A stretch of 64,000 nucleotides of DNA from Phycisphaerales bacterium (GCA_020427395.1 JAGQON010000019.1:1-64000), one strand, 5' to 3'. Positions 1 through 10,869 are shown, counted from the first letter of the stretch. The notes: generated from the letters alone by a model not told the origin. Numbers and translations are program-made.

Positions 1-1726
<1,726 letters not shown>

Positions 1727-1730
<4 letters not shown>

Positions 1731-1909
1731 AAATTGAAAGAAAGCCTGAGTGGATGCTCGAGTGCCCCAAGTGCGGGAAACGCATGTCGCTACGCGAAAC
1801 TGGTGGTATCAGGATCGGCGCTGCATCTGTAGGGAAGCGGATACTCGGCTTCTGCAGAGGCTGCAAGCGATTGAGACTCATCAGGATCGTTACAGGTTCG
1901 CGGCCGTAA
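1727..1909 (+). CDS. Small zinc-ribbon-like protein coupled to carB
   Basis: This 60-residue basic protein has two CxxC knuckles, CPKCGKRM near residue 14 and CRGCKRL near residue 43, which is the pattern of a small treble-clef or zinc-ribbon fold. The ATG overlaps the carB stop in an ATGA, so it is probably translated from the carB message. Its last 20 bases overlap the 3' end of the convergent glycosylase gene. I do not recognise a named family. The Cys spacing and the coupled start argue for a real gene, but its small size leaves doubt. Confidence 0.6.
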
Positions 1910-2846
1910 AGGTCGTGCTCACCTGATCACGCTCCCAGGTGTGCGAAGGTCCGGCCTTGCTCTCGTAGAACTGCCAGAGCTCGAACCAGTAGCTCCGGAA
2001 CTGGTGCTCGCCGAACGGCTCGTAGTGCGCCTTGATCTTCTTGGTGATCTGCGCGTCCGTGCCGGTGTAGCCGAGCACCTTCTTGGCGTGGCGGATGGTC
2101 TCGGTATCGATCGCCAGACGCGAGCAGCGACCCAGAAGCTGCATGATGTTGCCCGCAGCGTACGGCCCGATGCCCGGCAGCGTGATCAGGAACTTGAACA
2201 CCTCGTCGTCGTGCGTGCCCGGGTCATCGAGCCAGGCCTCGTCGATCTCGCCGCGCACGAACATCTTCGCAAGATCCACGATGCGCTGATCGCGGTAGCC
2301 CACCCGGCATCGCCCGCGCAGTGTGCCCACACGCGTGCGGGCCAGCTTCTTGGAGCTGGGGAACGAGTACGCCCCGCTGACGCTCTTTCGCCCGCACACT
2401 TCACACAAGCGGCGGTTCATGTTCACTGTGTTGGGCCAGGCGACATTGCAGCTCGTCACGGTCTTGATCACATCCTCAAACAGCGTCGGCGATCGGAACA
2501 AGCGTGCCCGCCCGGACTTCTTCCATCGCGGATCGAGCGCATGAAAATCCCTGATCGTCTGCGCATCGACACCCAGGCCGAGCATCCGACCAATCTGCTC
2601 TCGCGCCGAGCCCTGCTCCTCGCGGCTCAATCGGCGATCGAAGCGGACCCGCAGCGAGCCATCCGATCGCTGATCGATCACGCAGGCACTGGGGCTCTCG
2701 TCGAACTCGAGCACACGCGAGAGCGATTGTCGGCCCACATCCCAGTAGTTGGGCAGGAGCACGAAGTAGCCGTAGCTGCAGACATCGCGCGCCAGGTCAT
2801 AGTCTGCTGGCGGACGGATCGTGATGGTGCTGGTGCTGGGCGGCAT
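1890..2846 (-). CDS. HhH-GPD family DNA glycosylase
   Basis: This is a base-excision-repair glycosylase of the AlkA/OGG1 superfamily, ~318 residues from the ATG at 2846 (MPPSTSTITI); the 25 codons upstream look like non-coding extension. The helix-hairpin-helix LPGIGPYAAGNIMQLL is followed by the GPD-loop aspartate in LAIDTETIRH, the usual catalytic position. The lysine that makes OGG1 bifunctional (LPGVGTKVAD) is not present at the matching place, so a monofunctional glycosylase is more likely. A CEVCGR segment sits in mid-protein. The N-terminal part (YDLARDVCSYGYFVLLPNYW) resembles the AlkA/OGG N-terminal beta domain. The substrate cannot be read from sequence. Confidence 0.85.
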   Translation of the reverse strand: MPPSTSTITIRPPADYDLARDVCSYGYFVLLPNYWDVGRQSLSRVLEFDESPSACVIDQRSDGSLRVRFDRRLSREEQGSAREQIGRMLGLGVDAQTIRDFHALDPRWKKSGRARLFRSPTLFEDVIKTVTSCNVAWPNTVNMNRRLCEVCGRKSVSGAYSFPSSKKLARTRVGTLRGRCRVGYRDQRIVDLAKMFVRGEIDEAWLDDPGTHDDEVFKFLITLPGIGPYAAGNIMQLLGRCSRLAIDTETIRHAKKVLGYTGTDAQITKKIKAHYEPFGEHQFRSYWFELWQFYESKAGPSHTWERDQVSTTFTAANL

Positions 2847-2878
2847 GGGAGCATCATACGCCGGACGAAACAGCGCAC

Positions 2879-2916
2879 AAAAAGACGCGCGGGGCCCGGT
2901 GAGGGGCCCACGCGCG
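2879..2916 (-). terminator. Intrinsic terminator of the PEP-CTERM-like gene
   Basis: A GC hairpin of CGCGCG and GGGCCC stem blocks around a GGTGA loop is followed, read on the minus strand, by a run of five T. It lies just past the stop of the minus-strand gene ending at 2958. Confidence 0.75.
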
Positions 2917-2957
2917 TACAAGAGGGGGCTGGTGCCGCTCAGAGAGCGGTGAATGTC

Positions 2958-3665
2958 TTAGCGGCGACGACGCGAAACGCCGAGCGCCCCGAGCCCGAGC
3001 ATGGCCATCGCCGAGGGCGCGGGCACGCTGGTGATCGTGAGGTTGTCAACAAGGATGCGGGGACCCGAGTACTCGTTGCCCAGCGTCGCGTAGAGCTGCA
3101 GCGAATCGAACTCGGCGCCGTCCACGCTCAGGGTTGCGAAGGCGATGTTGTCACGCCCGCCCAGGTCCGAGATGGTCAGCGAGTCCGAGGCAACCAGCGA
3201 GCCGCCCATGAAGGCGTCGAGGTGGTAGACGATGCCGCCCCAGGGGCCGTTCTCGTAGTACGCCATCTCCAGCGACGCGAAGTTGGCGACATTGTCGAGC
3301 GCCATCGACACGGTCGAGATCGCGCCCAGCGAGAGGTTGTCGCCCACGACATAGCTGCTGCCGAAGGTCAGCGCGTTGTTGGCGCTGCCCCAGCCCGGAA
3401 AGTCGTTGTAGAGCAGAGCCGCGTTCTCGACGATGATCTCATCGCCCAGGCCGTTGACGCCGCCACCAGGCTCGAAGGTGTTGCCGTCGGGGAAGACGCC
3501 GCTCACGTTGTTGACCTCGTGGTAGGTCACGCCGTTGTAGTAGAACGACTGACCGTAGAAGTCCTCGCTCAGGTCGTCGTAGGTGCTGACGCTCGTGGTG
3601 CCGGCGTAGCCCGCGGCCGCGAACGCGCCCACCAGCGCGGTCATCGTGATTGCTTTGCTGTTCAT
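2958..3665 (-). CDS. Exported PEP-CTERM-like protein
   Basis: This 235-residue secreted protein has an N-terminal signal (MNSKAITMTALVGAFAAAGYAG) and a C-terminal sorting tail: VPAPSA, a hydrophobic stretch (MAMLGLGALGV), then SRRRR at the very end. The body is beta-rich, with many Gly, Asn, Ser and aromatic residues and a line of DNLTIT/DNVANF type, as in surface adhesin-like proteins of this group. The start has a good GGAGG ribosome site 7 bases upstream. PEP-CTERM-type tails are normally processed by an exosortase, and none is visible in this window. The function is unknown. Confidence 0.85.
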   Translation of the reverse strand: MNSKAITMTALVGAFAAAGYAGTTSVSTYDDLSEDFYGQSFYYNGVTYHEVNNVSGVFPDGNTFEPGGGVNGLGDEIIVENAALLYNDFPGWGSANNALTFGSSYVVGDNLSLGAISTVSMALDNVANFASLEMAYYENGPWGGIVYHLDAFMGGSLVASDSLTISDLGGRDNIAFATLSVDGAEFDSLQLYATLGNEYSGPRILVDNLTITSVPAPSAMAMLGLGALGVSRRRR

Positions 3666-3748
3666 GTCTCTGCCTCCAAACTTTCTTGAAACTCGTAAAC
3701 CACCCGTGCCCCCCTCAGTCTGGCACGCACATTGAAAAACACTTCTTC

Positions 3749-5002
3749 CTACTGCTCCGCCTTGGGGAGCATGGGATGCCGATACACAACCGACGACGGC
3801 ATCGGCGGGTACGCCATGCGGACGCGGTAGAGCTCGTAATCGCCCGGGTCCGCGCCCAGGCGCGAGAACACCGAGCGGGCAAGATCGGGGTAGCCCGCAA
3901 TATCGGGTGCCTGCGCGAGCGAGACACCCCTCCCGAGCTTCCTGATCTCGTCGCTCACCTGGATCGAGTCCTGCTCGTCGAAGGTGATGTTGGAGACCAG
4001 CTCGGAGAACACCCGCAGCTCACGCTCCACCTCGCCAAACAATCCTTTATACACAAACAAATCAAACTGCAGCATCTCGCTTGGGATCCGCACCGCCACA
4101 CCGAAGTGCGCCCGCCGACCCGGCGAGGTCGCGTAGGTCGGGGCCACATTCCGCAGCAGCTCGCCCGTCACCAGCGTCCGCTGACCCGTCAGCCCCACCT
4201 CGCCCGAGAGCAGCTCGTCCTGCAGCATCCCGTGCTCGGCCTCGACGCGTCGCATCGGCGGCAACGGATCGCTACAGAACTCGCTGATGATCGGGACGCC
4301 GCCAGACCGCCGGGCACCCTCAGGATCCAGCGGCTGGCGAGTCATTCCCTGTCCATTCTTCTGGTCGTCATCGATCAGCACCGACTGATTCACCACCCAG
4401 CGCACATTCGCACGCGTCTGCCGGTAGCCCATCAGCCCGCGGATCTGCGCCGAGTGAAAGTAGTCCTTGCGGTCCTCGCTCGGCAGCAACACATTGAGCG
4501 ACAACATCACGCGGCACTGCACGCCCAGCGTAAAGCTGTTGCCCAGAAACGAGTGCTGCCGCCACTTCTCTTCCGTTTGCGTGTCGCTGGCATGCCCCAC
4601 GCTCTCGATCAGCATCTCGAACTCGGCCCGGCTGCTCGCGTGGGTCTTGATCACCATTTCCAGGCGCTCGAACGCCTCCCGGGCGTGCTCGATCAGCCCG
4701 GACTCGATCCCCGCGCCCTGCGCGCTCTCGAGCCACAGCCGCATGCTCTTGCTGGGCGGCATGTGCCGCGTCGCGACGAACGGATCGTCGGCGTACGCCA
4801 CTTTCACCACCTGCCATGCCAGCTTGCGATGGATCCCGAACGCGTCGCTGACCGCCGTCACCGCCTTGGACTCGGGGCACTTGGTCTCGATGATCCGGGC
4901 ACAGGCATCGCGGACCCGCGTGACCGCCTCGATCGTGTCGCTGGAAAAGCGGTCCGAGGCCGCTTCTTCCGTGCTTCCGATCTGGGCTGAGGGTGCTGCC
5001 AT
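3749..5002 (-). CDS. Uncharacterised ~417-aa protein with HTH-like N-terminus (copy A of a paralogous pair)
   Basis: I do not recognise a named family. An HTH-like segment lies near residues 50-75 (DAFGIHRKLAWQVVKVAYADD). A long alpha-rich middle region (IKTHASSRAEFEMLIESVG) follows, then motifs EFCSDPLPP, VGLTG, LQFDLFVYKGLFGE and a C-terminal YPPMPSSVVYRHPMLP. All of these recur in the same order in the plus-strand protein at 12500-13768, so the two are diverged paralogs. There is no signal peptide or membrane segment, so it is presumably cytosolic. I chose the ATG at 5002; a TTG at 5011 is in frame. The next gene downstream is an exported PEP-CTERM-like protein. A DNA-binding role is only a guess from the HTH-like segment. 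Confidence 0.8.
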   Translation of the reverse strand: MAAPSAQIGSTEEAASDRFSSDTIEAVTRVRDACARIIETKCPESKAVTAVSDAFGIHRKLAWQVVKVAYADDPFVATRHMPPSKSMRLWLESAQGAGIESGLIEHAREAFERLEMVIKTHASSRAEFEMLIESVGHASDTQTEEKWRQHSFLGNSFTLGVQCRVMLSLNVLLPSEDRKDYFHSAQIRGLMGYRQTRANVRWVVNQSVLIDDDQKNGQGMTRQPLDPEGARRSGGVPIISEFCSDPLPPMRRVEAEHGMLQDELLSGEVGLTGQRTLVTGELLRNVAPTYATSPGRRAHFGVAVRIPSEMLQFDLFVYKGLFGEVERELRVFSELVSNITFDEQDSIQVSDEIRKLGRGVSLAQAPDIAGYPDLARSVFSRLGADPGDYELYRVRMAYPPMPSSVVYRHPMLPKAEQ

Positions 5003-5132
5003 GCCCCCCAAGGTACCGTGTCTCAGAATAAGTTCAAGCCGTGTTTCTGAAACAATGAAAGAAAAATCGCGTCCCCACTCGTTTTCTGGTGCTCAGGGCC
5101 ATTACGACTGCATCCACCCATTCTTGTTTGGG

Positions 5133-5138
5133 TACTAT
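5133..5138 (+). promoter_or_regulatory. Possible -10 element giving a leaderless cupin mRNA
   Basis: TACTAT ends five bases before the cupin ATG at 5144, and no purine-rich ribosome site precedes that ATG. If this hexamer is used, the transcript would start at or within a base or two of the ATG. No convincing -35 was found, so this is tentative. Confidence 0.3.
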
Positions 5139-5143
5139 ACGGC

Positions 5144-5533
5144 ATGGCACACCCCATCCCCACCACGATTAACATCGACGATAAGCTCGCCCAGTTCACC
5201 TCGACCTGGACGCCGCACATCATCGCGGAACTCAACGGGCAGCAGGTCAAGCTCGCCAAGGTTGAGGGCGAGTTCACCTGGCACGACCACGCCGACGAGG
5301 ACGAGCTCTTCCTGGTGCTGACCGGCCGCCTCACTATGCAGATGCGCGACGACGCGGGCGAGCTGCACGAGCAGATCGTCGAGCCCGGCGAAATCATCGT
5401 CATCCCCCGTGGGCTCCAGCACAACCCCATCGCCACGCCCGGCACCAGCGTGCTGCTCTTCGAGCCCAGCGCCACCAAGCATACGGGCGAGAAGATGCTC
5501 GAACGCACGGTGGTGGATCAGCCGAGGATCTGA
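5144..5533 (+). CDS. Cupin domain protein
   Basis: This 129-residue single-domain cupin contains motif 1 (WHDHADEDELFLVLTG), which supplies the His-x-His and Glu metal ligands, and motif 2 (PGEIIVIPRGLQHNP), which supplies the last His. It resembles stand-alone small cupins related to mannose-6-phosphate isomerase C-terminal domains. The metal and substrate are not predictable from sequence. It is encoded alone, divergent from the ~417-aa protein and convergent with the next gene. The start ATG at 5144 has no obvious ribosome-binding site. Confidence 0.88.
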   Translation: MAHPIPTTINIDDKLAQFTSTWTPHIIAELNGQQVKLAKVEGEFTWHDHADEDELFLVLTGRLTMQMRDDAGELHEQIVEPGEIIVIPRGLQHNPIATPGTSVLLFEPSATKHTGEKMLERTVVDQPRI

Positions 5534-5539
5534 CTCGGA

Positions 5540-6718
5540 TCAGGGCGTGAGGTCAGGGATGGTGACGATGAGGGCGAAGGCTTGGTCGTCGATGTATCCG
5601 TAGCCCATTAGTCGTGTTCCATCATTCGAAATCTTGGTGAATGAGTAATCATCCACACCAAGATCAAGATGAAGCGTGTCAAAGAGCTGATCGGTGAAAA
5701 GGACACCTTGTCCATCGAACCAGAGGAAGTTGCCGCCATTCTGATTGGAATCGTATGCTTGGCCAAGAATGACCTTGCCGTCTTCATTGATGTCAGCGAT
5801 GTAGATGTTCTCGAACTTCTCTTGGATGATGATTTCCACTTCGGCTTGACCACTACGCCAGACCCAGGCAGCCGGTGCCGAGTTTACATGCCCGTATGGC
5901 AATCCAAACGAATTATCATCTCGATATGGAGCGTTCGCTAGACCAACAACCGTGTCCCCATCGCCCGATACCGCATACGCCCACATACTCAGTTCAAGGT
6001 CATGTGCTGGTTGTGGTATCTGGATGATGTTGCCCGCAACCCAGAGATACACCTTCGCTGTCGGGCCATTGCGGAGATTGTTAATCGGACCGGTCTCGGC
6101 AGCGTTTACCGCGACGACACGACCGTTTCCGCTCAGATCGACCACCCGATACCCAAAGTCATCTTCAGCTGGGTTACCAATATCCAGCTCAACGAGTTCT
6201 TCATTGCTGCTGTTCCAAATAAGCGGGCGATCGTCGTCGTATGGGACAGATGATGTCTTCCCAATAATCGAAACGGTGGACCCATCGCCCGAAAGCGAAA
6301 CCGCCTGCAACAGCTGGGCGAACTGCAAACCTTCATCGTTCAACCAAGTACGGGGAAGTCTGGATACGAAACCATCTCTGTACAGATACGACTGTTCTAG
6401 ATCGGTGAACAAAAGAGTGGAACCATCGTCAGAGATGCCTTGGACAAAGTGACTATAAAGCTGTATCCCGAGATCCTGGTATACCACTCGCCAAGCCTGA
6501 TCCCGGTAGAGATGAACTTTTGGCTGTCCCGAGTAGTCGGTCACATATCCCATTGACGAGCCATCATCGGAAAATACAAGACTCCCAAAGTCCCTCCGAT
6601 CGGTGGGCAGCTCAATCAGCTGCACGCTACCAACGCCACCCTCTGCCAAAGCAGCCTGTGTCGCGACCAGTAGTGTACCAAAAACCAAAGATGCCGAGAT
6701 GTGATTGGTGATGTTCAT
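5540..6718 (-). CDS. Secreted HAF-like repeat protein
   Basis: This is a 392-residue exported protein. The start at 6718 gives a clean signal peptide (MNITNHISASLVFGTLLVATQAALA), whereas the longer open frame upstream reads as non-coding and overlaps the next gene. The mature part has repeated blocks of the type (I/L/V)SxDGxxxxxxG: ISDDGSTLLF, LSGDGSTVSIIG, VSGDGDTVVGLA, INEDGKVILG, ISNDGTRLMGYG. These are spaced as in HAF-type extracellular beta-propeller repeats. It has no C-terminal RRRR tail, unlike the related protein at 11113-12246. By eye its GC content is lower than that of its neighbours. The role is unknown; it is likely extracellular or periplasmic. Confidence 0.75.
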   Translation of the reverse strand: MNITNHISASLVFGTLLVATQAALAEGGVGSVQLIELPTDRRDFGSLVFSDDGSSMGYVTDYSGQPKVHLYRDQAWRVVYQDLGIQLYSHFVQGISDDGSTLLFTDLEQSYLYRDGFVSRLPRTWLNDEGLQFAQLLQAVSLSGDGSTVSIIGKTSSVPYDDDRPLIWNSSNEELVELDIGNPAEDDFGYRVVDLSGNGRVVAVNAAETGPINNLRNGPTAKVYLWVAGNIIQIPQPAHDLELSMWAYAVSGDGDTVVGLANAPYRDDNSFGLPYGHVNSAPAAWVWRSGQAEVEIIIQEKFENIYIADINEDGKVILGQAYDSNQNGGNFLWFDGQGVLFTDQLFDTLHLDLGVDDYSFTKISNDGTRLMGYGYIDDQAFALIVTIPDLTP

Positions 6719-6741
6719 GCCCGATTCATCGGGCATCGGGC

Positions 6742-7422
6742 TCAGTCCGCAGCAACATCCATCACGATTGTTGCATCGTGGCCATGCAGGTACTCGTGTC
6801 GCAGCTGCACCAGCCCCGTGCGATCCAGGGCCCAATCCATCATGACGACCGGATCGAAGCGCACGGCCGGGGGTAGGGCGGGTGTTCTTTCCTTGTTATG
6901 ACGCAACGAGAGGAAGTTGAAGATCAGCGTCCCCCGCCCCGAGGCCGCCAGGGCGTGCCAGAATCGATCGAGCACGCCCAGCGCCCGATCCATCGGCAGC
7001 GTGTTGAGCGACCCGGAAAAGACGAACACCTCTGCGCCCGCGTCGTGGACCAGCAGGTCCAGCAGCGATTCGTCGGCCACGAAGTCCCCCACCTCGATCA
7101 GCGTCCGCTCGATGCCCTCGCCCTTGATCCGCTCACGCGCGTGCTGCGCCATCGCGTGCACACCCTCGATGCCGATGTAGGACTTGGGAAAATCATCGGG
7201 ACGGTGCGAGCGGAGATAGACAGGAAAATCGCCGACTCCGCAGCCCAGATCAGCAACGATCCGCCCCCCGAACCGCCCGAGGTCGCACAGCACCCCGAAG
7301 CGGGTGCCTTGCGCTGCTCGGCTCATCCAGAGCTGCGACTCAAACCCCGCCCCGCCGCGACGCGTCGCGTCCTCGTAGGGCTGCAGGTATGAGCGATCGG
7401 GTTTCTTCTTTCCAAACGCCAT
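6742..7422 (-). CDS. Class I SAM-dependent methyltransferase
   Basis: This ~226-residue cytosolic protein has motif I VADLGCGVGDFP at about residues 57-68, an acidic residue ending the second strand (IGIEGVHAMAQ) and a motif IV-like VFVFSGSLNTLP. I chose the ATG at 7422 (MAFGKKKPDRSYLQPYEDATRR); an upstream GTG would extend it by eight residues into the repeat element. It resembles generic class I methyltransferases, and the substrate is not identifiable. A REP-doublet element lies immediately upstream, between this gene and the PfkB kinase. Confidence 0.85.
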   Translation of the reverse strand: MAFGKKKPDRSYLQPYEDATRRGGAGFESQLWMSRAAQGTRFGVLCDLGRFGGRIVADLGCGVGDFPVYLRSHRPDDFPKSYIGIEGVHAMAQHARERIKGEGIERTLIEVGDFVADESLLDLLVHDAGAEVFVFSGSLNTLPMDRALGVLDRFWHALAASGRGTLIFNFLSLRHNKERTPALPPAVRFDPVVMMDWALDRTGLVQLRHEYLHGHDATIVMDVAAD

Positions 7423-7437
7423 ATGTTGCTCAGTGCC

Positions 7438-7528
7438 GGGTGCCACTACTCGACGCGAAGCGGCGCAGTAGTGCTCATGGGCAGTTCATCAGACACGACT
7501 GCGCCGAAGACGGCGAGTCGTGGCACCC
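7438..7528. repeat. REP-doublet (BIME-like) inverted-repeat element 1
   Basis: The outer arms at 7438-7452 and 7514-7528 (GGGTGCCAC.ACTCG against CGAGT.GTGGCACCC) match at 14 of 15 pairs. Each half also folds alone: CACTACT/AGTAGTG (7444-7450 with 7467-7473) and CACGACT/AGTCGTG (7494-7500 with 7516-7522), each capped by a small GC hairpin. A second copy with the same plan lies at 30642-30759. Two inverted REP-like hairpins in an intergenic gap fit a BIME. No RAYT transposase is visible in the window. Confidence 0.75.
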
Positions 7529-7542
7529 AGAGGGGAGGAGAA

Positions 7543-8463
7543 TCATGCCAAGCGCATCATGCTCGCGAAGTCCGCGAAGCGGGTCTCGACATCAATCTTG
7601 GAGATGCCGCGCATGCGTTCGAGCGAGAACGACTCGACATTGAAGCTCGCGACGATCGTGCCGTGCGCCAGCGCCTCACGCACCGACTCGTACGAACCCA
7701 GATCGTCGCCGCCACGCGATGCCAGCCGACCCATCAGACCACCCGCGAACGAGTCGCCCGCGCCCGTCGGGTCCACGACATGCTCCGTGGGGTACGCTGG
7801 CAGGGCGCACAGCCCGTCGCGGTGCACCAGGATGCAGCCGTGCTCGCCCTTCTTGATCACCACGAACCGGGGGCCGAGCTCCAGTAGGTGACGACCGGCC
7901 GTCACCGGGTTGCGGTGCCCCGTGAACTGCTCGGCCTCGTCGAAGTTCAGCACCAGCCCGTCCACCTTGCCCAGCAGCTGGGTCAGCTCGGGCTTGGCGA
8001 TGTCGATCCACAGGTTCATGGTGTCGGCGACGCTGATCTTGGGCTTGGACACCTGCTCGAGCATGCCCAACTGCACCATGGGGTGCGAGTTGGCGAGGAA
8101 CACGACCTCCGAGTCCTTGAAGGCATCGGGGACCACGGGCGGGGCCTCTTCGAGGACGCCCAGCTCGGTAAAGAGCGTGTCGCGGTGGTCCATATCCTCG
8201 TGGTACTTGCCGCCCCAGCGGAAGGTCTTGGACCCGTTGCGGACCTCAAGGCCCGCCAGATCCAGCCCGTCGAACGACCGGAGCGTGTCCATGAAGGCTC
8301 CGGGGAAGTCGTCTCCCACGGCCGCGACCATGCGGGTGTTCGTATAAAAGGATGCGGCCGCGGCGAAGTAGACCGCCGAACCACCAAGAAGATCCTCATG
8401 ACGACCGCCACCGGGCGTTTCCACGGTGTCGATCCCGATTGTTCCAGTGACAATTAGGCTCAT
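7543..8463 (-). CDS. PfkB/ribokinase-family sugar or nucleoside kinase
   Basis: This ~306-residue kinase starts at the ATG at 8463 (MSLIVTGTIGIDTVETP). The N-terminal substrate region includes LLGGSAVYFAAAASFY, and the C-terminal signature DPTGAGDSFAGGLMG carries the anion hole and catalytic Asp of the PfkB fold. The central motif DTMNLWID and the line NFDEAEQFTG are typical of the adenosine kinase-like branch. The frame reads openly upstream of 8463, but the sequence there looks non-coding. The phosphate acceptor cannot be assigned. Confidence 0.9.
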   Translation of the reverse strand: MSLIVTGTIGIDTVETPGGGRHEDLLGGSAVYFAAAASFYTNTRMVAAVGDDFPGAFMDTLRSFDGLDLAGLEVRNGSKTFRWGGKYHEDMDHRDTLFTELGVLEEAPPVVPDAFKDSEVVFLANSHPMVQLGMLEQVSKPKISVADTMNLWIDIAKPELTQLLGKVDGLVLNFDEAEQFTGHRNPVTAGRHLLELGPRFVVIKKGEHGCILVHRDGLCALPAYPTEHVVDPTGAGDSFAGGLMGRLASRGGDDLGSYESVREALAHGTIVASFNVESFSLERMRGISKIDVETRFADFASMMRLA

Positions 8464-8709
8464 GCAGGATTCTAGCGGGTACGCCCCGGATGGGCGTTGG
8501 GTGCTCAACAATCCGTAAACGCCAGGCGAACAGAACACCACCACCCTGGGTGAATCTGTATTAGAACGCCGATGCCGGGCACAAGACTGTTGTGGTTGTG
8601 TGAAGAAGTCGGTACCCTTGCGCGAGTCCGGATCGTGATTGATACACGCTGGACAGCACCATTTGCGCATTCTCGCGCACGGCAACACATCCGATGTAGG
8701 GGGTACAAC

Positions 8710-10869
8710 ATGTTCAATGCAAGCAGGAAGGTTATCGCGTGCGCCGCGATGATCGCGGCGTCACTCGGCAGCACGCAGGCGCTCGCCGATGCCGGCCCGG
8801 GCGAGTGCGATGGCGCGCGCCCGCAGTTCGAGTCGCCCGACTATCAGGCGTTCGGAGGCGGCCAGGTGGCCGTCGGCACCCAGTGGCGTTTCAACGACGC
8901 ACAGGGCGTGCTCAATGTTTACGACCTCAGCGGCCAAAACGCCGCACCGGTCGGCGTCAACTGGCCCGTGGCTGTTTACAGCCACCCGGATTGGGTGCAA
9001 TCTCGAATGGGCCAGGTCTTCGGTGTCGCGCTCGATGATCAGGGCAACATCTATACCGCTCAGACCGCAATCTATCTGCAGGACAACATCGGGAGCATCG
9101 GCGGTCAGCCCGGGCAGGTCTACAAAGTCGACACATTTACCGGCGCTGCTACGGTCTTCGCAACGCTGCCCAACACCTCCGACCCCGCGATCGCCGCCAA
9201 CTGGGGCATCAACGAGTCGTACCCGGGGCTGGGCAACCTCTGCTTCGATACGACCAAGCAGATGCTCTATGTCACCAACTTCGAGGACGGGCGGATCTAC
9301 CGCATCGACGCGGGCGGCACCTGCCTGAGCACGTGGGACCACGCAACAGGCGTGGTTGCGGACTGCTCGCCAGAGGCGGGCGATGCCGTCGGCGCAGCGC
9401 CGTTGGGTGAGCGCGTCTGGGCGGTCCAGAGCTTCAACGGGCGAGTCTACTACTCGATCTGGTTCAACGATCTGGCGAACACCAACCCGGGCTTTGCCAA
9501 CGCGATCTGGTCCGTCGCCTGCGACGCCAGCGGCGAGTTCATCGCCGGCACCGAGCAGCTCGAAGTCACCATGCCTCCCTACTTCACCAACAACTATTCA
9601 AGCCCGGTGTCGGACATCTCGTTCGGGCCGCAGGGCCAGATGATGTGCGCGGAGCGCTCGGTCTACACCGACAGCCAGAGCGGTCGCTTCGATTCCAGCG
9701 CGCACCAGTCACGGGCGCTCGAGTTCGTGTGCTTCCCCGGCGGACTCTGGGAGCCCTCCACCAATATCTTCGCGGTCGGCGATCCGCTCTACAGCGACAG
9801 CAGCGCCGGCGGGTGTGACTATTCCTACGCGGGCCCACCAGACGACCGCGTCTTCATCACCAGCGATGCGCTGATTCTCAGCGCGACAGCCGTGTACGGC
9901 ATCCAGGGCATCCCCCAGTCTGGCGGCGGTGTGCCCAACTCGATCCTGATCGACATGGACGCCGATGTCCTCGACTTCGATGACAAGACGGGGCTCGGCT
10001 CGGTCGAGATCTCATGCCCAACGATCCAGGACGATCGCTGCGCGATCATCAGCAACGAAGTGATCGAGTGCGAGACCGACGGCTCGGGCAACTACACCAT
10101 CACCTTCGACCTCACCAATAACTCGGGCCAGGATGTCAAGCACCTGCTGGTGCTCCCCGACACGGGCTATACCGTGGTGCCCAGCGGGCTCATCACCCTG
10201 CCCAACCTGCTCCTCAACGGGCAGACCACGCAGGTCACCCTCACCTTCAACGGCGGGCAGCCCGGCGATATCCTCTGCTTCGTTCTCAGTCTCAACACCG
10301 TGGACTTCGAGGAGTGCTGCGCCATCGAGCACTGCTTCGAGGTGCCCGACTGTGACTGTGCGCAGGTGTCCAATCTGGTCGCCGAGCCGCTCTGCGATGG
10401 CACCGGCTGCTTCACGATGAGCTTCGATGTCACGAACCTGACGCCGATCCCCATCTTCTACTCGTTCTTCTCGCCGGTCTCGCCCGCGGGGATCTCCATC
10501 AATACCGGCAACACCGACCCGAGCCGCTGGGACTACTCACCCGTCCTCCCCCTCGGGACCGAATCCGTCTCGCTGACGATCTGCGGCGCCCAGCCCGGTG
10601 AAGAGGTCTGCTTCCTCATGACCATGCACGACGCGGCACTGGGCGAGTGCTGCTCGATCAAGGTCACCGTCACCGTACCCGATTGCGACCCAGTTGGGCT
10701 CTGCCCGGCGGACTGCAACGGCGACGGCGTGCTCAACTTCTTCGATGTCTCCATGTTCCTGACCGAGTACAACGCCCAGGACCCGAGGGCCGACCTCAAC
10801 AACGACGGGCAGTGGAACTTCTTTGATGTCAGCGCGTTCCTGACCTCGTACAACAACGGTTGCCCGTAA
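8710..10869 (+). CDS. Large secreted protein with dockerin-like C-terminal repeats
   Basis: This is a 719-residue exported protein. The ATG at 8710 gives the signal MFNASRKVIACAAMIAASLGSTQALA. The first ~400 mature residues look like a beta-propeller: FGVALDDQGNIYTAQTA, GNLCFDTTKQMLYVTNFEDG, YRIDAGGTC. Two Cys-rich Ig-like modules follow (CDCAQVSNLV...VPDC and a similar later block ending VPDCDPVG). The last 55 residues form a double EF-hand/dockerin module: CPADCNGDGVLNFFDVSMFL and then DLNNDGQWNFFDVSAFLTSY, ending NNGCP. Such tails are common in Phycisphaerae secretomes and may mediate attachment. The strong terminator at 10901 follows directly. Confidence 0.85.
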   Translation: MFNASRKVIACAAMIAASLGSTQALADAGPGECDGARPQFESPDYQAFGGGQVAVGTQWRFNDAQGVLNVYDLSGQNAAPVGVNWPVAVYSHPDWVQSRMGQVFGVALDDQGNIYTAQTAIYLQDNIGSIGGQPGQVYKVDTFTGAATVFATLPNTSDPAIAANWGINESYPGLGNLCFDTTKQMLYVTNFEDGRIYRIDAGGTCLSTWDHATGVVADCSPEAGDAVGAAPLGERVWAVQSFNGRVYYSIWFNDLANTNPGFANAIWSVACDASGEFIAGTEQLEVTMPPYFTNNYSSPVSDISFGPQGQMMCAERSVYTDSQSGRFDSSAHQSRALEFVCFPGGLWEPSTNIFAVGDPLYSDSSAGGCDYSYAGPPDDRVFITSDALILSATAVYGIQGIPQSGGGVPNSILIDMDADVLDFDDKTGLGSVEISCPTIQDDRCAIISNEVIECETDGSGNYTITFDLTNNSGQDVKHLLVLPDTGYTVVPSGLITLPNLLLNGQTTQVTLTFNGGQPGDILCFVLSLNTVDFEECCAIEHCFEVPDCDCAQVSNLVAEPLCDGTGCFTMSFDVTNLTPIPIFYSFFSPVSPAGISINTGNTDPSRWDYSPVLPLGTESVSLTICGAQPGEEVCFLMTMHDAALGECCSIKVTVTVPDCDPVGLCPADCNGDGVLNFFDVSMFLTEYNAQDPRADLNNDGQWNFFDVSAFLTSYNNGCP

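Noticed and set aside
5043..5053. Palindrome GTTTC-T-GAAAC upstream of the copy A gene
   Set aside because: An 11-base palindrome alone is weak evidence for an operator, and no matching site was found upstream of copy B.
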